64,000 nt of DNA from Streptomyces sp. NBC_01276 (GCF_041435355.1 NZ_CP108442.1:1178001-1242000), one strand, 5' to 3'; positions 15,067 through 24,644 are shown, numbered from the stretch's first letter. Notes: generated by a model from the letters alone, not told the origin. Numbers and translations: made by a program.

Positions 15067-17553
15067 CTACGAGCGCCCCCGACGGTCGTCCGGGCCGGTG
15101 AGACCGGCGCGGCGCAGGGCGTCGGCCATGGCGCTGTTGGCGGGGGCGGGCGCGCCGGAACGCTGACCGCCGCCCTGGCCGCCCTGCGGCCGGCTTCCCT
15201 GGCCGCTCTGGCCGCGCCGGCCCTGGCCCTCGCCCTGCCGCTGGCCCTGGCCCAGGCCCTGCTTCTGTCCCTGGCCCTCGCCCTGCCGCTGGCTCTGGCC
15301 CTGGCCGCGCTGCTGCGGGGGCCGGCCACCGCCGCGGCGCTCCTGGCGTTCCTCACGGGGGCGGGGGGTGCCCGCCGTCCGCTCGGCCTCGTCCTCCAGC
15401 CGCAGCGTGAGCGAGATCCGCTTGCGGGGGATGTCCACGTCCATGACCTTGACCCGGACGATGTCGCCCGGCTTCACGACGTCCCGCGGGTCCTTGACGA
15501 AGGTCTTCGACAGGGCCGACACGTGCGCCAGCCCGTCCTGGTGGACGCCGATGTCGATGAAGGCGCCGAAGGCGGCCACATTGGTGACCACCCCTTCCAG
15601 GATCATCCCGGGAGCCAGGTCGCCGATCTTCTCCACGCCCTCCTTGAAGGTGGCCGTCTTGAAGGCGGGGCGCGGGTCGCGGCCCGGCTTCTCCAGCTCG
15701 CGCAGGATGTCGCCGATGGTCGGCAGACCGAAGGCCTCCGTAACGAACTGCTCCGGCCGCAGGGACCGCAGGACGGTGGAGTTGCCGATCAGGGCGGCCA
15801 CCTCGGCGCCCGCCGTCTTGCCCATCGCCCGGACCACGGGGTAGGCCTCGGGGTGCACGCTGGAGGAGTCCAGCGGGTCGTCCCCGTCACGGATGCGCAG
15901 GAAGCCCGCGCACTGCTCGTACGCCTTCGGGCCCAGGCGGGCCACGTCCTTGAGGCCCCGGCGGCTGCGGAAGGGGCCGTTGGCGTCGCGGTGGGCCACG
16001 ATGTTCTCGGCGAGGGTGCCGCTGATGCCCGACACGCGGGAGAGCAGCGGCGCGGAGGCGGTGTTCACGTCCACGCCGACGCCGTTCACGCAGTCCTCGA
16101 CGACCGCGTCGAGGGAGCGGGACAGCTTCATCTCGGACAGGTCGTGCTGGTACTGGCCCACTCCGATCGACTTCGGGTCGATCTTGACCAGTTCGGCGAG
16201 CGGGTCCTGGAGGCGGCGGGCGATGGACACCGCACCGCGCAACGACACGTCCATGCCGGGGAGTTCCTGCGAGGCGAAGGCGGAGGCGGAGTACACGGAG
16301 GCGCCCGCCTCGGAGACCATCACCTTGGTGAGCCCCAGCTCCGGGTGACGGGCGATGAGGTCCCCGGCCAGCTTGTCGGTCTCGCGGGAGGCCGTGCCGT
16401 TGCCGATGGCGACCAGCTCGACCGCGTGCTCCTTCGCGAGGCGGGCCAGGGTGGCGAGGGAGGCGTCCCACTTGTTGGCGGGAACGTGCGGGTGGATCAC
16501 GTCCGTGGCCACGACCTTGCCGGTCGCGTCGACGACGGCCACCTTGACGCCGGTGCGGAAGCCCGGGTCCAGGCCGAGGGTGGCGCGGGTCCCGGCCGGT
16601 GCGGCGAGCAGCAGGTCGCGCAGGTTGGCGGCGAAGACCCGTACGGCCTCGTCCTCGGCGGCGGCGCGCAGCCGCGTGCGCAGGTCGATGCCCAGGTGGA
16701 CCTGGATCTTGGTGCGCCAGGCCCAGCGGACGGTGTCGGCCAGCCACTTGTCGCCGGGGCGGTCGCGGTCGGCGACGCCGAAGCGGCGGGCGATCAGGCC
16801 CTCGTACGTGGACGGGCCGGGGGTGTCGGCCGGCGGCTCGGGCTCCAGGTCGAGGGTGAGCACGTCCTCCTTCTCGCCGCGGAGCATGGCGAGGACCCGG
16901 TGGGAGGGGAGGGCGGTGAAGGGCTCGGCGAAGTCGAAGTAGTCGGCGAACTTCGCGCCGGCCTCCTCCTGGCCGTCGCGGACCTTCGCGGCGAGCCGGC
17001 CGCGGGTCCACATGCGCTCGCGCAGGTCGCCGATCAGGTCGGCGTCCTCTGCGAACTTCTCGGTGAGGACGGCGCGGGCGCCCTCCAGGGCGGCCGCCGC
17101 GTCGGCGACGCCCCTGTCGGCGTCGACGAACGCCGCGGCGGCCACCGCCGGTTCGACGGAGGGGTCCGCCAGCAGGCCCTCGGCCAGCGGCTCCAGGCCG
17201 GCCTCGCGGGCGATCTGGGCCTTGGTGCGGCGCTTGGGCTTGAAGGGCAGGTAGATGTCCTCCAGCCGGGCCTTGGTGTCGGCCGCGTGGATCCGGGCCT
17301 CCAGTTCGGCGTCGAGCTTGCCCTGCTCGCGCACGGAGTCGAGGATCGCCGTGCGGCGGTCCTCCAGTTCGCGCAGGTAGCGCAGCCGCTCCTCCAGGGT
17401 GCGCAGCTGGGCGTCGTCGAGCATCTCGGTCGCTTCCTTGCGGTAGCGAGCGATGAAGGGCACGGTGGAGCCGCCGTCGAGCAGCTCGACGGCGGCCTTG
17501 ACCTGCCGTTCCCGTACGCCGAGCTCCTCGGCGATCCTGCCTTCGATGGACAT
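15067..17553 (-). CDS. tex: Tex-family RNA-binding transcription accessory protein
   Basis: An 828-aa Tex protein. The N-terminal helical region begins SIEGRIAEELGVRERQV. The YqgF-like nuclease-fold core carries LGLDPGFRTGVKVAVVDATG, the helix-hairpin-helix region includes NTASAPLLSRVSGISG, and an S1 domain near the C terminus reads VVTNVAAFGAFIDIGVHQDG. Tex binds RNA/DNA and affects transcript maintenance and transcription-coupled processes in other bacteria. The last ~90 residues are an unusual Gln/Gly/Arg-rich tail encoded by a 48-bp repeat. The start was set at ATG 17553, the family start; an upstream in-frame start at 17601 is possible. Confidence 0.93.
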   Translation of the reverse strand: MSIEGRIAEELGVRERQVKAAVELLDGGSTVPFIARYRKEATEMLDDAQLRTLEERLRYLRELEDRRTAILDSVREQGKLDAELEARIHAADTKARLEDIYLPFKPKRRTKAQIAREAGLEPLAEGLLADPSVEPAVAAAAFVDADRGVADAAAALEGARAVLTEKFAEDADLIGDLRERMWTRGRLAAKVRDGQEEAGAKFADYFDFAEPFTALPSHRVLAMLRGEKEDVLTLDLEPEPPADTPGPSTYEGLIARRFGVADRDRPGDKWLADTVRWAWRTKIQVHLGIDLRTRLRAAAEDEAVRVFAANLRDLLLAAPAGTRATLGLDPGFRTGVKVAVVDATGKVVATDVIHPHVPANKWDASLATLARLAKEHAVELVAIGNGTASRETDKLAGDLIARHPELGLTKVMVSEAGASVYSASAFASQELPGMDVSLRGAVSIARRLQDPLAELVKIDPKSIGVGQYQHDLSEMKLSRSLDAVVEDCVNGVGVDVNTASAPLLSRVSGISGTLAENIVAHRDANGPFRSRRGLKDVARLGPKAYEQCAGFLRIRDGDDPLDSSSVHPEAYPVVRAMGKTAGAEVAALIGNSTVLRSLRPEQFVTEAFGLPTIGDILRELEKPGRDPRPAFKTATFKEGVEKIGDLAPGMILEGVVTNVAAFGAFIDIGVHQDGLAHVSALSKTFVKDPRDVVKPGDIVRVKVMDVDIPRKRISLTLRLEDEAERTAGTPRPREERQERRGGGRPPQQRGQGQSQRQGEGQGQKQGLGQGQRQGEGQGRRGQSGQGSRPQGGQGGGQRSGAPAPANSAMADALRRAGLTGPDDRRGRS
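15221..15293. repeat. 48-bp tandem repeat inside the tex 3' end
   Basis: A 25-bp block starting CCCTGGCCCTCGCCCTGCCG occurs identically at 15221-15245 and 15269-15293, a 48-bp period equal to 16 codons. It encodes the repeating Gln-Gly-Arg tail of Tex. Length variation between strains would be expected. Confidence 0.8.
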
Positions 17554-17637
17554 CGTCACTGTGCGGTCCCGCCTGCCTTCGTTTGCGTGGAAGGCTGCCA
17601 ATTGTGGCAGGTGGCGGTGACGGACGGCGGGAGCCCC

Positions 17638-18501
17638 TCAGGCCTTTCCGGTGAGGTCGCGCGGGAAGGCGCCCGCGCCGACGGCCCGGCGGACGAATCC
17701 GCCGCCCAGTTCGTGGAGCCGGGCGAGGCCGTCCGCGCCGAGGTGCTCGTACGGGGCCGCGTCGAGGCGGTCGGTCTCGGCCTCCAGCCGCTCGCGCAGG
17801 GCGGTGCCCTCGTCGGTGAGCTCGCCGGCGGCGTCGAGGACCCCGCGGGCGCGCAGCCGGGCGGCCGCGGCGTCGAGGTCGTCCTGCTCCCAGCCCCGGA
17901 TGGCCTTGTCCCACTTCGGGGTCATGCCGCGGCCGGTCGCGGCGTGGCTGACCAGGGCCTCCACGGGGTCGAGGCCGGTGAGGAGCAGCGCGGCCACGTG
18001 ACCGTCGCCCCGGTGCTCGCGCAGCAGGGTGGTGGCGTGCCACAGGCGCAGGTGCGGCTCCTCGGGGACGGGGAGGTCGGCGTGGGCGGCGTAGAGGGTG
18101 CGGCCGGAGCGGATGCAGCCCTCCGTGGCGCGCATCGCGAGGTCGGCGGCTTCGGCGAGTTCGGGGGAGGCGATGGCCTCGGGGCCGAGGAGGCGGCGCA
18201 GGGTGGTGTCGGCGGCGCGCAGCCGGGCGGCGAGGGCCTGCTCCGGGGTGATGGTGTCCCAGACCGCGGGGAGGTGCGCGGTGACGTAGTCGTGGCGGTA
18301 GTTGTAGAAGGTCGCGGTCACCGCTCCGGGTCCGACGGCGCCCAGGGCGGCGGAGCGGCTGGCGAGGTTGACGGCGACCCGGTGGGTGACGCCGAGGGCC
18401 GCGAACTCGGTGGTGAGGTCGGGCGAGAAGTAGATCGTGGCGTGCAGGGGGTTGATCGCGGCGTGCCAGCAGTGCCGGGCGGCGTGCGGAGGAAGCGTCA
18501 T
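17638..18501 (-). CDS. SCO6745-family protein
   Basis: A 287-aa soluble, helix-rich protein of the actinobacterial SCO6745 family. The N terminus HCWHAAINPLHATIYFSPDL and the following NLASRSAALGAVGPGAVTA segment follow the family pattern. The C-terminal third (WDKAIRGWEQDDLDAAAARL ... LTDEGTALRERLE) reads like a winged-helix. Function is unknown. TAACCT (18514-18509 on the minus strand) lies seven bases before the ATG, suggesting a leaderless message. It precedes tex on the same strand by 84 bases. Confidence 0.75.
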   Translation of the reverse strand: MTLPPHAARHCWHAAINPLHATIYFSPDLTTEFAALGVTHRVAVNLASRSAALGAVGPGAVTATFYNYRHDYVTAHLPAVWDTITPEQALAARLRAADTTLRRLLGPEAIASPELAEAADLAMRATEGCIRSGRTLYAAHADLPVPEEPHLRLWHATTLLREHRGDGHVAALLLTGLDPVEALVSHAATGRGMTPKWDKAIRGWEQDDLDAAAARLRARGVLDAAGELTDEGTALRERLEAETDRLDAAPYEHLGADGLARLHELGGGFVRRAVGAGAFPRDLTGKA

Positions 18502-19089
18502 GCGCCGCAGGTTACCGACTGCTCAGTATGCGGGGTACCCCCCGGCCCCCGCCCACCGGGGCGCGGGGTGCCCCCGGGCCCCCGCGCCGACGGGATGCAC
18601 GGCAGCACCGGGGCGGTCGGCGGGGGCTACCCGACGCCGAGCCCGCCGAGCCCTGCCGTGCCGTGCCGTGAGCGCGCGGCAACCGGTTCGCCCTCGACCG
18701 GGGTCGACTGCCGAAATTCGGCCAATGTGTTCCCGGCCGGTGACGGTACGACAGGAGCGGTCGGCCGACCGGAAGTCGCCCCCGGGCACACCCCCGGCCG
18801 CCTCCGCCGGCCGGGGCGGCCTGGTGCGCGTGCCCCCGTACCAGACCGCACCGGGGCGGCGCCGGACCGTTCGACGAGCTCCCGCCATCCGTGTGGCGGA
18901 GCCCCCACCGTGTCCGGATTTCGATGTACCGGTGCCCGTCCGGCCGGGCCATCGGCCACGGCTTCCTTGCGGCCGGATGGCGATCGTGTGACACCAGGGG
19001 CCATGGACATGACCTGAGCGGCCAGGGGTGAATACGGTCGGACGACCAGACCCGAACCGATCTGCCTCCCCTACCCCTTGGAGCTCTTC
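18502..19089. other. 588-bp intergenic region between divergent genes
   Basis: No convincing gene: long frames here are antisense extensions. It must hold the promoters of the SCO6745-type gene (TAACCT at 18514-18509) and of the M1 peptidase. One notable site is the dyad GCCGAA-A-TTCGGC at 18710-18722, which could be an operator. GC-rich stretches such as 18530-18600 could fold but show no terminator pattern. Confidence 0.5.
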
Positions 19090-20598
19090 GTGCACCGCAA
19101 AGTCATCGCCCCGAGCGTGCTCGCCGCCTCCCTGCTGCTGGTGATCCCGGCGTCGGCGGCCAGTGCCGGTCCGGGTGCCCCGGGTATCGGCGACTCGTAC
19201 TACCCGGCCAGCGGGAACGGCGGGTACGACGTCTCCCACTACGACCTGCGCCTGCAGTACCAGCCGAAGACCGATCTCCTGGAGGGCACGGCCACCCTCC
19301 TGGCCACCGCCAAGCAGGACCTGTCCCGCTTCAACCTGGACTTCGGCCTCAAGGTCAGCGAGATCCGCGTCAACGGCGTCAAGGCGAAGTTCGCCACCTC
19401 CGGGACCCAGGAGCTGGAGGTCACCCCGGCCCAGCCGCTGCAGAAGGGGAAAGAGGCCTCCGTCGTCGTCAAGTACTCCGGCAAGCCCTCGGAGTACAAG
19501 GTCGACGGCTGGTCCGCCTGGCAGCGCACCCCGGACGGCGGCATCGCCGCGCAGGAGCCCGACTCGGCGGCCTGGTGGTTCCCGAGCAACGACCACCCGC
19601 TGGACAAGGCCACCTTCGACGTCTCGGTCAACGTCCCGGACGGCACCCAGGCCATCAGCAACGGCGTGCTCCAGTCGCAGAGCTCCCGGCTGGGCTGGAC
19701 CCGGTACAACTGGCGTTCCAACAAGCCGCAGGCCACCTACCTGGCCACCCTCGCGGTCGGCAAGTTCGACATCACCACCGACAAGACCGCGAGCGGCCTG
19801 CCCGTCCTGAACGCGTACAGCAAGGACCTCGGCGACAACGCGGGCGCGGCGCGCGCGAGCGTGGAGCGGACCACCGAGGTCGCGGAGTGGCTGGAGGGGG
19901 TCTTCGGCCCGTACCCGTTCAACGCGCTCGGCGGCTACGTCCCGAACGTGCCCTCCGGTTTCGCGCTGGAGACGCAGACGCGGCCGTTCTACAGCCCGCG
20001 CCAGTTCGCCAACGGGGCGAACGTCTCGGTGGTCGTGCACGAGCTGGCCCACCAGTGGTACGGCGACAGCGTGTCGGTCGACAACTGGAAGGACATCTGG
20101 GTCAACGAGGGCTTCGCCCGCTACAGCCAGTGGCTGTGGTCGGAGAAGGAGGGCGAGGGCACCGCGCAGGAGCTCGCCGACTGGACGTACGCCTCCCGTC
20201 CGGCCGAGGACCCGTTCTGGCAGGTCAAGCCGGGTGACCCGGGTGCGGAGAACCAGTTCCACGGGGCCGTGTACGACCGTGGTGCCATCGCGATCCAGGC
20301 GCTGCGCAACGAGATCGGCGACGAGAAGTTCTTCCAGATCCTCAAGGGCTGGCCGACCGAGCGCGCCTACGGGAACGCCAAGGTCGGGGACTTCGTCCGG
20401 TACGCGGAGAAGATCTCGGGCAAGCCGCTCGCCCAGCTCTTCGAGACCTGGCTGTACACCCCGGGCAAGCCCGCCTTCGCCCCGCCGACCGCGGCAGCCA
20501 AGGGTGCGGGCGCCCGTACCCAGGCCCCGGCCAAGCCCGCCGCGGAGCCGAAGTCCTGGAAGAAGATCGCCGCGACGAACAACCTCCACGAGCACTGA
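19090..20598 (+). CDS. Secreted M1-family metallopeptidase (aminopeptidase)
   Basis: A 502-aa M1 zinc peptidase. A signal peptide (MHRKVIAPSVLAASLLLVIP, cleavage near ASAASA) is followed by the N-terminal beta domain. The catalytic motif is HELAHQWYGDSV (His317, Glu318, His321) with the third ligand Glu340 in WVNEGFARY. It lacks the long C-terminal domain of PepN, as usual for the shorter secreted actinobacterial type, and ends in a Pro/Ala-rich tail. GTG 19090 is preferred over TTG 19078 because TTGGAG sits about seven bases before it. It probably trims extracellular peptides. Confidence 0.9.
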   Translation: MHRKVIAPSVLAASLLLVIPASAASAGPGAPGIGDSYYPASGNGGYDVSHYDLRLQYQPKTDLLEGTATLLATAKQDLSRFNLDFGLKVSEIRVNGVKAKFATSGTQELEVTPAQPLQKGKEASVVVKYSGKPSEYKVDGWSAWQRTPDGGIAAQEPDSAAWWFPSNDHPLDKATFDVSVNVPDGTQAISNGVLQSQSSRLGWTRYNWRSNKPQATYLATLAVGKFDITTDKTASGLPVLNAYSKDLGDNAGAARASVERTTEVAEWLEGVFGPYPFNALGGYVPNVPSGFALETQTRPFYSPRQFANGANVSVVVHELAHQWYGDSVSVDNWKDIWVNEGFARYSQWLWSEKEGEGTAQELADWTYASRPAEDPFWQVKPGDPGAENQFHGAVYDRGAIAIQALRNEIGDEKFFQILKGWPTERAYGNAKVGDFVRYAEKISGKPLAQLFETWLYTPGKPAFAPPTAAAKGAGARTQAPAKPAAEPKSWKKIAATNNLHEH

Positions 20599-20629
20599 TC
20601 CGGCCCGCGGACGAGCGCGCCGGTGCCCC

Positions 20630-21514
20630 TCAGCGGGTGCCGGCGCGCCGTCGTGCGCGGGCGGCGCGGGCCAGCGGCAGGTAGCGCAGCCGCTCGGGCA
20701 GCAACGGTACGAGGATCCGCAGGGCCGTGCTCATCCGCCGCAGCGCGCGCTCCTGGGCGGGGGTCCACTCCAGGCCGAGGACGGCCCGCGCGTCGGGCGG
20801 CATGTACCCGACGGTGACGAAGGCCCGGAAACGCAGGTACGCGGTGCGCAGCAGCGGCCAGGTGACCCGCAGCAGCAGCCGCAGGGCCGGGGAGGCGACC
20901 TCGGGGCGGGGCAGGTCGGTGTCGGTGGCGAGCAGTTCGCGGGCCACCTTGGTGGGCTCGATCTCCTCGGCCAGCATCCGCCGGTAGTACGGCCAGAACT
21001 CCTCGACCGTCTGGGGCATGTCCCGGTCGCGGAGCCCGAGGATGCGGCCCACCTGGAGCCACTCGCGGTAGAGCAGGCGCTCCTGGGCGGGGGTGATGCG
21101 GCGGAAGAGGTACCGGCCGGAGTGCAGGGCCACGGGGAAGCCGGTGGCGTGCACCCAGGCGTAGCAGGCCGGGTCGAGGGAGTGGTAGCGGCGCCCCCGG
21201 GTGTCGGTGCCCCGGATCTCCTTGTGCAGCCGGCGCACCCGGCGGCCCTCCGCGGCGGCCTCGTCCCCGCCGTACACCCACAGCTGGACGGAGCGCAGGG
21301 AGCGCTCGCCGCGTCCCCAGGGGTCGGTGCGGAAGACGGAGTACTGGTCGACGCCGGCGCCGACGGCCGGGTGGGCGACCTGGAGGGTGAAGGCGGCGGG
21401 CAGGGTCAGCAGGGACCGGATGTCCCCGGCGGTGGTCCACAGCACCCCGCCGGGCGGGGGCGGCTCGGGGTCGCTCCGAGGGCCCGCGGCCGTTTCCCTG
21501 GCGTGTGTGGTCAT
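20630..21514 (-). CDS. MpaB-family oxygenase (DUF2236)
   Basis: A 294-aa protein of the MpaB'/rubber-oxygenase-like DUF2236 family, whose known members include haem b oxygenases (latex-clearing protein). Family segments visible are LQVAHPAVGAGVDQYSVF, ACYAWVHATGFPVAL (with the conserved His), and RRITPAQERLLYREW. No signal peptide is evident. The substrate is unknown. The start at 21514 has GGGGGAA upstream. It converges on the M1 peptidase gene with a 31-bp gap and diverges from the sphingomyelinase gene. Confidence 0.82.
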   Translation of the reverse strand: MTTHARETAAGPRSDPEPPPPGGVLWTTAGDIRSLLTLPAAFTLQVAHPAVGAGVDQYSVFRTDPWGRGERSLRSVQLWVYGGDEAAAEGRRVRRLHKEIRGTDTRGRRYHSLDPACYAWVHATGFPVALHSGRYLFRRITPAQERLLYREWLQVGRILGLRDRDMPQTVEEFWPYYRRMLAEEIEPTKVARELLATDTDLPRPEVASPALRLLLRVTWPLLRTAYLRFRAFVTVGYMPPDARAVLGLEWTPAQERALRRMSTALRILVPLLPERLRYLPLARAARARRRAGTR

Positions 21515-21637
21515 CCGTGTTCCCCCGGCATTCGTGCGTGGTTCTTCCTCCAGTATCGCCGCCGCGGGGCCGGCGGCCCGCCCGCCCGCACCCGGCCCCA
21601 CGTTGTCGTGGCCCGGACAGAAAGTCTTGTCGCAGGT

Positions 21638-21653
21638 GTTACCCCGAAGTAAC
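21638..21653. promoter_or_regulatory. Candidate operator GTTAC-N6-GTAAC
   Basis: A perfect 5-bp dyad (GTTAC-CCCGAA-GTAAC) lies 57 bases before the sphingomyelinase start, in the divergent promoter region shared with the MpaB-type gene. Confidence 0.3.
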
Positions 21654-21709
21654 CGCGGCTGCTTGGATGACGGCGTCGATCTTCCCCCGCAGGAATGACG
21701 GAGACCTTC

Positions 21710-22699
21710 ATGCTGCACACCTCGCACCGCCGCACCCGGGCCGCCGCCACGGCCGTCGCGGCGATCGCCGCCGGCACGCTGGCCCTCACCACCGCCCCCG
21801 CGGCCACCGCCGCCGAGACCGGCGCGACCCCCCGGCTCAGCGTCCTGACGTACAACACGTTCCTGATGAGCAAGAACCTGTACCCGAACTGGGGCCAGGA
21901 CCACCGGGCTTCGGAGATCCCCAAGGCCTCCTTCTTCCAGGGGCACGACGTGGTGGTCCTCCAGGAGGCCTTCGACAACGGCGCCTCGGACGCCCTGAAG
22001 GCGGACGCGGCCGCGCAGTACCCGTACCAGACCCCCGTCGTGGGCCGCAGCAAGAGCGGCTGGGACGCGACGGGCGGCTCCTACTCCTCCACCACCCCGG
22101 AGGACGGCGGCGTCACGGTCCTCAGCAAGTGGCCGATCGTCCGCAAGGAGCAGGTGGTCTACAAGGACGCCTGCGGCGCCGACTGGTGGTCCAACAAGGG
22201 CTTCGCCTACGTGGTGCTGGACGTCAACGGCACCAGGGTGCACGTGGTCGGCACCCACGCCCAGTCCACCGACCCGGGCTGCGGCGCGGGCGAGGCGGCG
22301 GAGATGCGCGCCCGGCAGTTCCGGGCGATCGACGCCTTCCTGGACGCCAAGAACATCCCGGCGGCCGAGCAGGTGATAGTGACCGGCGACATGAACGTCG
22401 ACTCGCGCAGCCCCGAGTACGCGAGCATGCTCGCCAACGCCGACCTGGCCGGCGCCGACAGCCGCACGGGCCACCCGTACTCCTTCGACACGGCGCTCAA
22501 CTCGATCGCGAACTACCGCTACCCGACGGACCCCCGCGAGGACCTGGACTACGTCCTGTACCGCAAGGGCAACGCCCGCCCGGCGAACTGGAACAACAAC
22601 GTGGTCAAGGAGCAGTCGGCCCCCTGGACGGTCTCCAGCTGGGGCACCTCCTACACCTACAGCAACCTCTCGGACCACTACCCGCTCATCGGCTCCTGA
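21710..22699 (+). CDS. sph: Secreted sphingomyelin phosphodiesterase (neutral sphingomyelinase type)
   Basis: A 329-aa exported phosphodiesterase of the DNase I-like fold. After a signal peptide (MLHTSHRRTRAAATAVAAIA..., cleavage near ATAAE) the catalytic motifs appear in order: LTYNTFL, LQEAFDN (metal-binding Glu86), THAQSTD, TGDMNVDS and the C-terminal SDHYPLIGS (catalytic His). These match Bacillus/Listeria-type sphingomyelinases that hydrolyse sphingomyelin to ceramide and phosphocholine outside the cell. ATG 21710 is preferred (GGAGA six bases upstream); ATG 21695 would add five residues. Confidence 0.9.
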   Translation: MLHTSHRRTRAAATAVAAIAAGTLALTTAPAATAAETGATPRLSVLTYNTFLMSKNLYPNWGQDHRASEIPKASFFQGHDVVVLQEAFDNGASDALKADAAAQYPYQTPVVGRSKSGWDATGGSYSSTTPEDGGVTVLSKWPIVRKEQVVYKDACGADWWSNKGFAYVVLDVNGTRVHVVGTHAQSTDPGCGAGEAAEMRARQFRAIDAFLDAKNIPAAEQVIVTGDMNVDSRSPEYASMLANADLAGADSRTGHPYSFDTALNSIANYRYPTDPREDLDYVLYRKGNARPANWNNNVVKEQSAPWTVSSWGTSYTYSNLSDHYPLIGS

Positions 22700-22707
22700 C
22701 CCCGAAA

Positions 22708-22735
22708 CCCCCTCGCGCTTCCGGGCGGGAGGGGG
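22708..22735 (+). terminator. Terminator hairpin after the sphingomyelinase gene
   Basis: CCCCCTC (22708-22714) pairs with GAGGGGG (22729-22735), with further pairing in the loop, beginning nine bases after the stop codon. Confidence 0.6.
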
Positions 22736-22774
22736 CTCTGTCGAGCGTCCGGGGCCGTCACTAGGCTGGCCCGC

Positions 22775-23440
22775 ATGACGATTCGCGCTGTGGTCTTCGA
22801 CGTCGGTGAGTGCCTGGTGGACGAGACCCGGGAGTACGGCACCTGGGCGGACTGGCTCGGCGTCCCGAGGCACACGTTCGCGGCCGTGTTCGGGGCGGTC
22901 ATCGCCCAGGGACGCGACTACCGGGATGTGTTCCAGGAGTTCCGGCCGGGATTCGACCTCACCGAGCAGCGCGAAGCGCGGGCCGCCGCCGGCAAGCCCG
23001 AGTGGTTCGGCGAGGACGACCTCTACCCCGACGTGCGGCCCACCCTCGCCCGGCTCCGTGCGGACGGCCTGTGGCTCGCCATCGCAGGGAACCAGACGGT
23101 TCGCGCCGGCGGGCTGCTGCGCGAGCTGTTCACGAAGGACGTGGACCTGATCGGCACCTCGGATGACTGGGGCGCCTCGAAGCCGGACCCCGAGTTCTTC
23201 GAGCGCGTCGCCGCCGTCGTCCCGGCCGAGCCGTCGGAGATCCTCTACGTCGGTGACCGGGTCGACAACGACCTGCGCCCCGGCGCCGCCGCGGGAATGC
23301 ACACCGCGCTCGTCCGGCGGGGCCCGTGGGCCACGATCCAGTGGGACAGCGTCGAGGCCCGCGAGCTGCCGACCTTCCGCATCGAGAGTCTCGCCGAACT
23401 GTCGCCCCGGATCGCCGAGTTCAACACGCGAGAGCGCTGA
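22775..23440 (+). CDS. HAD-superfamily hydrolase
   Basis: A 221-aa HAD hydrolase. Motif I is VVFDVGECLVDE: the nucleophile Asp is present but the usual second Asp is Gly-Glu, as in several streptomycete relatives. Motif II is near AGNQTVRA, and motifs III/IV are SKPDPEFF and YVGDRVDNDLRP. The substrate is unknown. TAGGCT (22762-22767) ends seven bases before the ATG, so the transcript is probably leaderless. Its 3' end overlaps the convergent HTH-TPR regulator gene by 20 bp. Confidence 0.85.
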   Translation: MTIRAVVFDVGECLVDETREYGTWADWLGVPRHTFAAVFGAVIAQGRDYRDVFQEFRPGFDLTEQREARAAAGKPEWFGEDDLYPDVRPTLARLRADGLWLAIAGNQTVRAGGLLRELFTKDVDLIGTSDDWGASKPDPEFFERVAAVVPAEPSEILYVGDRVDNDLRPGAAAGMHTALVRRGPWATIQWDSVEARELPTFRIESLAELSPRIAEFNTRER

Positions 23441-24644
23441 CCACCGCACCCCAGCCGTACAGCCGGTCATCGAGGTCGCGGACGTACTGCTCGTGCTCCC
23501 ACGGGCCGAGCGCGCGCCGCACCTCGCGGACCCGCTCCAGTCCGGTGGCATACCAGTGTGCCTCCAGCAGTTCCAGCGCGCGAAGGGCGTACTGCGCCGC
23601 CTCCTCCGGATTCCTGGCAGCAGCCTCGACCGCGCCGAGGTCGCCGAGGATGACCGTGCGCTGCTTGTCAGCGTCCCCGGGAAGCTCGTCGAGCACGTGC
23701 AGCAGCGTCTCGCGGGCTTGCGGCAGGTGTCCGGCGGTCAGTTGGACGTTGCCCTTGAAGGCGGCGAGCCGGATCGAACTGAACCAGTCCATCCACTCGG
23801 GGGTCGGCTGGCCGGCAGTGTCCTCGACGACGGTCTCGCCGTGCGCGATGAGGTCGAGGGCGGCCCGCGTGTCTCCGCAGCGGGTGGCGCACTCGGCCTC
23901 TACGGCGTCGAGCCAGGCGATGACGTGGCCGTTGGCCTGCCCGCGGCGCGCGTAGGTGCGGGCTGCGGTCATGCGCTCCGTCGCCGCGGTGCGCTGCCCA
24001 GCCCACCCGGGAATGAAGGCCATGTGGGCGAGGATCGCAGCGCCGAGCAGCGCATCGTCGGCCTCTCCGGCCGCCTGGAGTGCACGAACCCAGGTGTCGC
24101 CGGCACGATCGGGTTCGCGAAGGTCGAAGAACTCGATGCGGCCCGCCAGAAGCCAGCTCTCCGCGAGGGCGGCGGCAAGGGTCTGTCGGGTACGGCCTGT
24201 GGTCGCGTCGAGGAGTTGTCCGCCGAGGGTGGCGTGCGCGGCGGCGGCCGGGTGCAGCATCGCCGGGGCGACGGTCCAGTACAGCCGGCGATGAGCGCGG
24301 GTGACCGCGAGGAAGTCGGCCCCGGCGGTGGCGGGCTGTGGTGCGCTGGACGTACGGAGTGGGCCTCGGTTCGCGGGCGCGATGAGGCTGGCGGTGACCT
24401 GAGGCCCGGTGCCGGGAGGCACGTTGAAGCCGAGTTCGTCGAGGGGCAGGCCGAGTAGGTCGACGAGGGCTTGCCGTACTTCTGGGTTCGGAAGGGGCGG
24501 ATTCGCACCCTCGTAGCGGCGAGCCTGCCGTAGTCCGATGTGGAATCCGCGGGCCGCGAGGGCATCCACGAGTTCCTGCTGGGTCCGGTAGCCGGCGGCT
24601 TGGCGGGCTGCTTTGAACCGGGCGTTTCCGGTAGGTCGGCTCAT
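23421..24644 (-). CDS. HTH (XRE-type) regulator with TPR-like helical domain
   Basis: A 407-aa cytoplasmic regulator. Residues ~8-60 are an HTH (ARQAAGYRTQQELVDALAA ... GLRQARRYE). The rest is helical with tetratricopeptide-like pairs, such as WVRALQAAGEADDALLGAAI, NVQLTAGHLPQARETLLHVL and GAVEAAARNPEEAAQYALRA. HTH plus TPR is the architecture of RRNPP peptide-sensing regulators and of many uncharacterised streptomycete regulators. ATG 24644 has GGGAG five bases upstream; ATG 24656 is an alternative. The adjacent dyad GTAGGT-N6-ACCTAC is a likely autoregulatory operator. It diverges from a set of very small genes. Confidence 0.8.
   Translation of the reverse strand: MSRPTGNARFKAARQAAGYRTQQELVDALAARGFHIGLRQARRYEGANPPLPNPEVRQALVDLLGLPLDELGFNVPPGTGPQVTASLIAPANRGPLRTSSAPQPATAGADFLAVTRAHRRLYWTVAPAMLHPAAAAHATLGGQLLDATTGRTRQTLAAALAESWLLAGRIEFFDLREPDRAGDTWVRALQAAGEADDALLGAAILAHMAFIPGWAGQRTAATERMTAARTYARRGQANGHVIAWLDAVEAECATRCGDTRAALDLIAHGETVVEDTAGQPTPEWMDWFSSIRLAAFKGNVQLTAGHLPQARETLLHVLDELPGDADKQRTVILGDLGAVEAAARNPEEAAQYALRALELLEAHWYATGLERVREVRRALGPWEHEQYVRDLDDRLYGWGAVVSALAC

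Noticed and set aside
15200..15310. CRISPR-like periodic repeat
   Set aside because: Repeats are inside the tex reading frame, in phase with codons, and have no spacer-repeat structure.
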